From assembly GCF_042650605.1 (NCBI RefSeq), contig NZ_JBHSBN010000036.1, forward strand, positions 1 to 45,475: DNA of 45,475 nucleotides. Direction: 5' to 3'. This stretch comes from Micromonospora_J zhanjiangensis. Its GTDB lineage: Bacteria > Actinomycetota > Actinomycetes > Mycobacteriales > Micromonosporaceae. The position numbers and the translations under genes were made by a program. The notes beneath the pieces were generated by a model. It was not told where the DNA came from. It saw nothing but the letters and a program-made list of their open reading frames with translations, and made no database searches. Below are positions 41,130 through 45,475 of the stretch, one piece after another (within the stretch, counting starts at the first letter, position 1; every line of letters begins with the position of its first letter).

Positions 41130-41177
41130 TCACTATATATGCCGCACCTGCTTCGTGAGCAACACTAGATGTCGTGT
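41130..41177 (-). promoter_or_regulatory. nrdAB promoter with two NrdR-like boxes
   Basis: Box 1 ACACTAGATGTCGTGT (41162-41177) matches the known NrdR consensus acaCwAtATaTwGtgt at 13 of 16 positions. Box 2 (41130-41145, TCACTATATATGCCGC) matches at 11 of 16 and lies exactly 32 bp away, the usual spacing. On the minus strand, TTGCTC (41162-41157) and TATATA (41139-41134) are 17 bp apart as -35/-10. Box 2 covers the -10 and box 1 abuts the -35, ideal for repression. Confidence 0.7.
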
Positions 41178-41205
41178 CGGCGTGTCGGACTACCCCGCCG
41201 GCAGT

Positions 41206-41237
41206 GCGAGGGGGCATCCGGCCGGATGCCCCCTCGC
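41206..41237. terminator. 32-bp perfect palindrome
   Basis: GCGAGGGGGCATCCGG (41206-41221) is followed directly by its reverse complement CCGGATGCCCCCTCGC (41222-41237). In RNA it would fold with a small loop at the CCGGCCGG centre. It lies just upstream of the nrdAB promoter and may insulate it from leftward read-through, or may be a protein-binding site. Confidence 0.5.
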
Positions 41238-41314
41238 CCGCCGCCGCCGGAGCTGTCGGCGGCCGAGGAACCCTTTGTCAGGGACCGGTGAACGCGGGCG
41301 GGTATTCTCGACCG

Positions 41315-41706
41315 ATGTTCTCGCCGCGCGGGCCGTCCCTGCGTGAGCTGTGCGTCCAGGCGCTCTCCTCGGTCGAGCGAGGGTACGACCTGCTGGCTCC
41401 CAAGTTCGACCACACACCGTTCCGCACCCCGGACGACATTCTCGACGAGACCGTCCGGGCGCTGTCCGACGTGCGGCCGTTCGGCAACGGGCTGGACCTC
41501 CCTTCGTCATGTACTACTCCACCATGTCGCTTCCCGCGGTCCGGCGTGATCTGACGGGAGCCGGCTTCGCGGTGGACGAGATCGCCCTGACCGCCCTCGG
41601 TCGCCGCCGGGACGGCGGGCCACGGTGCTGGCTCCTGCTCGCGCGTAAGCCGGAACAACAGCCCGTAACGGGGAGGTCAGCCGAACCGGCTGAGCCGGGC
41701 GCGTAG
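41315..41706 (+). pseudogene. Class I methyltransferase gene with an internal deletion and frameshift
   Basis: The front encodes LRELCVQALSSVERGYDLLA, PKFDHTPFRTPDDI and GNGLDL, the N-terminus of a SAM-dependent methyltransferase just before its glycine motif. At about 41493-41500 the match jumps frame to PFVMYYSTMSLPAVRRDLTG and AGFAVDEIALTALGRRRDGG, which looks like the C-terminus of the same family, ending at 41706. The cofactor-binding core is missing. Intact relatives as I recall them are near 250-280 residues, implying several hundred bases lost. It overlaps the next gene's 3' end by 30 bp. Confidence 0.65.
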
Positions 41707-43122
41707 CCAGAACGGACGGTGGCGGCGGGCGACCGGGAACCGGCGCAGATCGGCCCGGTACTGCTGGCGGGTGGGTCGCCGGTGCCAGGCGGGTTCGGCG
41801 GGGATGCCGTCCTCATCGAGGAACATGGGGGCCAGCCGGGTCCGGAACCCGGGAGCCGACCGGTCGGTACCCGGCGACTGGTCGCGATCGACAAACAGGG
41901 TCATGGCGTACGGGGCGCCGTGGACCGGGTCGTAGCGGGCCTTCCGCAGTCGCCACAACGCGTCGTTGCCGCCGAAGTCGGGCAGCGGCAGGGCCTCCGG
42001 CTCGCTCCCGTCGGCGGTCACCCCCGCGCTCTCCTTCGGCGGGTCCACCATCACCTCGGTTTCCTGGTGGCCCAGCACGGCCCGGTACTCCAGCCGCAAC
42101 GAATGCCAGCCGTCCGGGACCCGGTCGACCAGCTCGGCGACCACGTGGTCGAGCAGTGGGGCCTCGTCCACCGGCTGCCCGCTCCGGTGGTGAGCGGACC
42201 GGGGTTCCAGGTCGAAACGCCACAGTGGTTGTCTCTCGTACAGCCCGAACCCGTCATCCCGGTTGACGGAGAAGCCGAGAAACTTGGCGTGCAACCGCTG
42301 GGTTTCGGCGCTGTTGTGGTAGTCGACCTCGGCGACGAAGCGGGACACGAACGTCACCTCCGTGTCGGTGCGTTCGTACCAGACGGGTGCGTTCTCGCTG
42401 AGCCACTGGCTGATCGGGTTGTCCCGGCCGAGCAGGAGGGCCAGTCCAGGCAGTAGGAGACCCAACGCCACCGAAACGAGCAACAGGGCGAGCGCGCAGA
42501 CGACGATCATCGCGGGCACTGCCACCCAGGGTGTGACCAGATCGGCGAGGAATCGGTACAGCCGGATCGGCGCCCAGCCACTGTCGCGGGTGAGCGAATC
42601 GAGCACCCCCGACGGATTGCTCACCAGCTGCGGCAGCACCGCCGCGTAGCCGGCGAGCACCACGGCGATGCCGGCGTTGACCGCCCACCGCAGCACCGCG
42701 GTGATTCCCCGCCCGGCCCTGGCGTCGGTGGGGAACCCGGCGAGCCGGCGGCCCAGTCTGAGCATCAACAAGAGGCCCTGCGAGGCCGCGGCGAAGGCCG
42801 CCACCCGCCGGTCGAATCCCGGCGGCTGGTCGAACCGGGAGGTGACCTGGTACGTCACGAGACCGGCGGTCACCGCACGAGCCAGCCAGGCCAGGATGAT
42901 CAGCGTCTGTCCGGTCCGCCTGGTAACCGCCGAGCGGGCCGCCGCCGTCCCCTCGGGGGGTCGAAGGCCCGGACCGAGCAGCAGGACGAGTGCGGTGCTG
43001 ATGCCGGCCATGGTCAGGGAGTGCCTGGTGCCCCGGGCGTCCCCGAAGGCGGCGAGCAGCACCAGCACGATCAGCGTGAGCCAGCCGGTGACCAGCAGTA
43101 TCAACCGCAGACGACGCCGCAC
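41677..43122 (-). CDS. Membrane protein of unknown function
   Basis: A 481-residue protein I do not recognise. The N-terminal half has about six hydrophobic segments, starting with LRLILLVTGWLTLIVLVLLA. The C-terminal half (about 245-481) is soluble and charged, with VTFVSRFVAEVDYHN, FDLEPRSAHHRSG, LRLEYRAVLGHQETEVMV, and an Arg-rich end. The pattern suggests a membrane anchor with a cytoplasmic domain. It starts 143 bp from the esterase stop and may be separately transcribed. Codon use resembles its neighbours. Confidence 0.75.
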   Translation of the reverse strand: MRRRLRLILLVTGWLTLIVLVLLAAFGDARGTRHSLTMAGISTALVLLLGPGLRPPEGTAAARSAVTRRTGQTLIILAWLARAVTAGLVTYQVTSRFDQPPGFDRRVAAFAAASQGLLLMLRLGRRLAGFPTDARAGRGITAVLRWAVNAGIAVVLAGYAAVLPQLVSNPSGVLDSLTRDSGWAPIRLYRFLADLVTPWVAVPAMIVVCALALLLVSVALGLLLPGLALLLGRDNPISQWLSENAPVWYERTDTEVTFVSRFVAEVDYHNSAETQRLHAKFLGFSVNRDDGFGLYERQPLWRFDLEPRSAHHRSGQPVDEAPLLDHVVAELVDRVPDGWHSLRLEYRAVLGHQETEVMVDPPKESAGVTADGSEPEALPLPDFGGNDALWRLRKARYDPVHGAPYAMTLFVDRDQSPGTDRSAPGFRTRLAPMFLDEDGIPAEPAWHRRPTRQQYRADLRRFPVARRHRPFWLRARLSRFG

Positions 43123-43221
43123 GCCTCAGGCTCCTGCCGATTCGGAGGGCTGGCGGAAGAGATGGTTCGGTGGATGCCGATGGACCACCCTGCGAAGGTA
43201 ACAAGCGCGGTCAATATTCCG

Positions 43222-43246
43222 GACCGGCCTGGTGGTCAGGCCGGTC
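43222..43246 (-). terminator. Stem-loop after the esterase gene
   Basis: GACCGGCCTG (43222-43231) and CAGGCCGGTC (43237-43246) form a perfect 10-bp stem with a GTGGT loop, 20 bp beyond the esterase stop at 43266. It should terminate that transcript before the membrane-protein gene. Confidence 0.65.
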
Positions 43247-43265
43247 GCGGCGACGGTCAGCCGAG

Positions 43266-44861
43266 CTATCTGCCCGGGGGTGTCAGGATGACCCGGGCCG
43301 AGCCGGTCTTGGTCGGATCGACCACCGACGTGGCCACCACGGTGAGCGACGACGCCCTCTCGTCGGCGGCCACCGAGAGTCGACCGGTCGCGGAGACGGT
43401 CGTACGCGCCGACGTCGCCCCCTTGACCGCCCAGGTCACCGCCGCGCTGACGCCTTCGTTGGTGTGCACGCGGGCGGTGAACTGCTTGACCGTGTTCCGG
43501 CCCCGCGTCGACAGGTGAGTGAGGGCGGGCGTCACGGACACCGAGTCGACACCCGTCCACAGGTAGTCCCGGGCGAAGATGGTGAACAGCTGGCTCGCCG
43601 TCATACCGTCGTGCGCGCCGGGGACCTGGGTCGTCTTCGCGGTGAACCCGTGCGCCCGGAAGTTGTCCGCGATGGCGTCCTGGGCGGTGAGGTTGCCCTC
43701 GAAGACACCGTTGCCGAGGAAGACGAAGAGGTCGTCGTCGCCGACCGCGCTCGCGATGCTGTCATAGTCCTGGGTGGTCAGGCTGGGGTTGCCCGAGAAG
43801 TGTCCGTAGAACGCGAACGTGGTCGGGTAGTTCTTGATGACGACGCCACCGGTCATGCCGCCGTACGAGAACCCGGCGTAGGCGCGCCCCTCCCGCTTGG
43901 TGGAGACGTTGTACTTCTTCTCGATGAGCGGAAGGATCGTCTGGACCAGGTTGTTGGCGGCGTTGGTCTGGTTGTAGGACCCGAAGCCGAGACTGGTGCC
44001 CGTGAAGTGGTTACCCATGGTGACGACCACGGTCGGCTCGATCTCGCCCTTGGCCGTCATGTTGTCCAGGACGTTCGGAACGTTCGCGGGGACCATGAAG
44101 TCGGTCTCGTCACCGAAGATGCCGTGCGCGAGATACGCGACCTTGTACGGCTGCGCGCGGCGGGCGTCGTAGCCGGGCGGCAGGTAGACGCCGAGGTAGT
44201 GGCCGCTGTCGCCCAGGATCGTGGTGTACGGGATGTACTGGACGGTGCCGCGCTTCGTCGAGCGGTCCGCCACCGGCAGCTCGTACTCCGCGCGTCGCTT
44301 CAGCACCGGGTCGTTCTGCTTCTCGGCATACGGCACGTAGACGGCGTCGAGCACGTCGTTGTTCCGGACCCGGAACGAGGCGTCGCCCGGGGGCCGAGGC
44401 TTCGTCGAGGCGGGGTCCCAGATGCGCTTGTTCACCCAGCCCTGAGTCGGGTCCCAGACCCGGTACCAGTAGCTGATGCCCCCGGCGTGCAGCGGGAGCG
44501 AGACCGACCAGTATCCCTTGGCGTCCTTGGTCATGTCCCGGAGGAACTCGGTGCCGCCGGCGTGGTAGCGCCCCGGCTTCCACTCCTCCGGCTGATACCG
44601 GGTACCGCTGCCGGTGTTCACGTCGAGCAGGGTCAGGTCGCCGGCGAGGCGGACCTGGGTGGCATGGGGATTGCGGTAGACGAACCTGACGGTGTATCCG
44701 GTCGGCGACCGCCGATCCGCCGTGACGGTCGGGCCTTCCTCGATCGTGTGCCGGTTCGCGGCGGCGGCCGGTGCGGAGGCGATGGTGCTCGCGCCGAGGG
44801 ACGCCAACGCGAGCAACGAGACCGCGCGACCGAGCCTGCGTCTTGTGACCGTTCTCCTCAT
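43266..44861 (-). CDS. Secreted CE1-type esterase (feruloyl/acetyl-xylan esterase-like) with Ig-like tail
   Basis: A 531-residue secreted protein. The signal peptide ends near residue 35 (APAAAA). Residues about 38-170 form an E-set/early-Ig domain (VRLAGDLTLLD, YWYRVWDP). The esterase-D/CE1 hydrolase spans about 200-430: HGIFGDETDF, nucleophile Ser332 in AGFSYGGMTGG, DDDLFVFLGNG, and the catalytic-type His in PGAHDGMTA. The C-terminal part (about 440-531) is a Big_2-like domain (GRLSVAADERASSLTVVATS). ATG 44861 has AGAGGAG eight bases upstream. It would remove feruloyl or acetyl groups from xylan. Confidence 0.85.
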   Translation of the reverse strand: MRRTVTRRRLGRAVSLLALASLGASTIASAPAAAANRHTIEEGPTVTADRRSPTGYTVRFVYRNPHATQVRLAGDLTLLDVNTGSGTRYQPEEWKPGRYHAGGTEFLRDMTKDAKGYWSVSLPLHAGGISYWYRVWDPTQGWVNKRIWDPASTKPRPPGDASFRVRNNDVLDAVYVPYAEKQNDPVLKRRAEYELPVADRSTKRGTVQYIPYTTILGDSGHYLGVYLPPGYDARRAQPYKVAYLAHGIFGDETDFMVPANVPNVLDNMTAKGEIEPTVVVTMGNHFTGTSLGFGSYNQTNAANNLVQTILPLIEKKYNVSTKREGRAYAGFSYGGMTGGVVIKNYPTTFAFYGHFSGNPSLTTQDYDSIASAVGDDDLFVFLGNGVFEGNLTAQDAIADNFRAHGFTAKTTQVPGAHDGMTASQLFTIFARDYLWTGVDSVSVTPALTHLSTRGRNTVKQFTARVHTNEGVSAAVTWAVKGATSARTTVSATGRLSVAADERASSLTVVATSVVDPTKTGSARVILTPPGR

Positions 44862-44885
44862 TGTGCACACTCCTCTATGGTCCCA

Positions 44886-44901
44886 GCTAAATCGAATTAG
44901 C
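44886..44901. promoter_or_regulatory. LacI-type operator upstream of the esterase
   Basis: GCTAAATCGAATTAGC is a 16-bp near-perfect palindrome (7 of 8 pairs) centred on TCGA, 25 bp upstream of the start codon. It has the size and symmetry of LacI-family operators that control sugar-utilisation genes. No LacI-type gene is in the window. Confidence 0.55.
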
Positions 44902-45132
44902 AGGGGTAGTGTGGCCGGGCACGGCTTTCGATGTCAAGGATTCCCGGGGCTGTCGCCCGGCCGGATCGTTCCCGCTGAGGGCCCGATGGGCTTCTTGATC
45001 CCGGGCGGCTTCCGCGTCGCGACGGGCGCGATCGACCCGCATCGGAACCAAGGGGAGCGACGGTGGCGGGTCCGACGGCCGCGATGGCGGGAGCGGGTGG
45101 GACGCCCGGCGCAGCGGGTGGAAGGGCCGACC
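44902..45132. other. Gene-free interval upstream of the esterase
   Basis: No gene can be supported. Arginine-rich open frames overlap each other on both strands without ribosome-binding sites. The left part must contain the esterase promoter. Confidence 0.5.
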
Positions 45133-45340
45133 GTGAGCATCCCGGCCTACTCGGCGTTCCCGCCAGGGAAGCTGCCGGGCGACGTGCCCTCGGTGGGTTT
45201 CGAGGCCCAGGCGGTTTCGGAGTTCGGGGGACTACGTCGGTCTCGCCACCACCGGACAACTCGCCTCGATGCGGGTCGCCATGACCAGCAATCCCGGCAA
45301 TGGTTCGTGCGGTGGCCACACCGGTCCGAGCAGGACTGAT
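45133..45340 (+). pseudogene. Frameshifted remnant of a secreted protein of unknown function
   Basis: The frame from GTG 45133 reads LPGDVPSVGFEAQAVSEFG and continues after a +1 shift at the GGGGG run (45226-45230) as DYVGLATTGQLASMRVAMTS. The pattern VPSxGFEAxxxSEFGDxVGLA is familiar from an actinobacterial family of secreted proteins of unknown function. No signal peptide or start context is intact and the frame decays by about 45340. It is a truncated, frameshifted fragment unless the G-run is a sequencing error. Confidence 0.5.
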
Positions 45341-45349
45341 CAGATGCCG

Positions 45350-45379
45350 CGGCGGGCCCGGTTGTGGCCGAGCCCGCCG
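45350..45379 (-). terminator. Stem-loop after the gene at the right edge
   Basis: CGGCGGGC (45350-45357) and GCCCGCCG (45372-45379) form an 8-bp stem with a 14-base loop, 14 bp past the leftward stop codon at 45394. Confidence 0.55.
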
Positions 45380-45393
45380 TGGTGGTTGTCGGG

Positions 45394-45475
45394 TTATCGC
45401 TGGAGGGTGAGGAGGCCGGGTCGGTAGGGCAGGAGGCCGTAGTCGCCGCCGGAGTTGGTGGCGCGGCCTTGGTAG
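45394..45475 (-). CDS. C-terminal end of a gene leaving the window
   Basis: A leftward frame running off the right edge ends in TAA at 45396-45394. Its last residues are YQGRATNSGGDYGLLPYRPG, then LLTLQR. Composition is protein-like, and a terminator hairpin follows at the right distance. Gly, Tyr and Asn richness would suit a secreted enzyme, in keeping with the neighbouring secreted proteins, but I cannot identify the family. Confidence 0.45.
   Translation of the reverse strand, partial: YQGRATNSGGDYGLLPYRPGLLTLQR

Noticed and set aside
1..45475. CRISPR arrays, phage structural genes or toxin-antitoxin pairs
   Set aside because: I looked for regularly spaced repeats, capsid/terminase/portal-like proteins and short overlapping toxin-antitoxin gene pairs and saw none.

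Overview
The window is high-GC actinobacterial DNA, most likely from Micromonospora or another Micromonosporaceae. This rests on very GC-rich codon use, frequent GTG starts, candidate leaderless promoters, a SAM-IV-type riboswitch, a cobalamin riboswitch upstream of nrdAB, and secreted xylanases with family-2 carbohydrate-binding modules. All calls come from reading the sequence. Family names are from memory and no search was run.

Layout. 1-130: tail of an IS256-type transposase. 0.47-4.2 kb: a three-gene leftward operon (SDR, alpha/beta hydrolase, SDR) divergent from an XRE/MmyB-like regulator, with a 14-bp palindromic operator between them. 4.2-9.7 kb: a tRNA-like T-arm remnant, a 92-bp inverted-repeat segment, NADP glutamate dehydrogenase (gdhA), a DksA/TraR-type zinc-finger protein, a D-amino-acid dehydrogenase-like flavoprotein and a baeRF (eRF1-like) protein. 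10-14.8 kb: a saccharopine-dehydrogenase-like reductase divergent from a TetR regulator, then ArsR, release factor 3 (prfC) and a spermidine-synthase-like protein.

14.85-17.85 kb: promoter, SAM-IV riboswitch, a 49-codon leader ORF and a three-gene polar amino-acid ABC importer, probably for a sulfur amino acid. 17.9-18.6 kb: a graveyard of gene fragments around a shortened cupin. 18.7-27.2 kb: an eight-gene leftward aldonate/uronate operon (sugar-type ABC importer, DgoD, KDPG-type aldolase, KDG-type kinase, ManD, gluconokinase) divergent from a GntR/FadR-type regulator. Both dehydratases feed 2-keto-3-deoxy acids to one kinase and one aldolase.

27.6-30.1 kb: esterase-like hydrolase and MFS exporter divergent from a TetR regulator. 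30.1-37.4 kb: GH10 xylanase-CBM2, an Lnt-like acyltransferase divergent from a histidine kinase/response regulator pair, and GH30 glucuronoxylanase-CBM2. 37.4-41.2 kb: class I ribonucleotide reductase nrdAB with two NrdR-like boxes and a cobalamin riboswitch. 41.2-45.5 kb: a deleted methyltransferase pseudogene, an unrecognised membrane protein, a CE1-type (feruloyl) esterase, a frameshifted secreted-protein remnant and the end of a gene leaving the window.

The xylanases and the esterase would release sugars and glucuronic acid from plant xylan. The aldonate/uronate operon may handle derived acids, but no uronate isomerase or reductase lies in the window. The most interesting parts are the riboswitch plus leader-ORF control of the amino-acid importer, a palindrome that supplies the -35 boxes of two divergent promoters, and the layered control of nrdAB.
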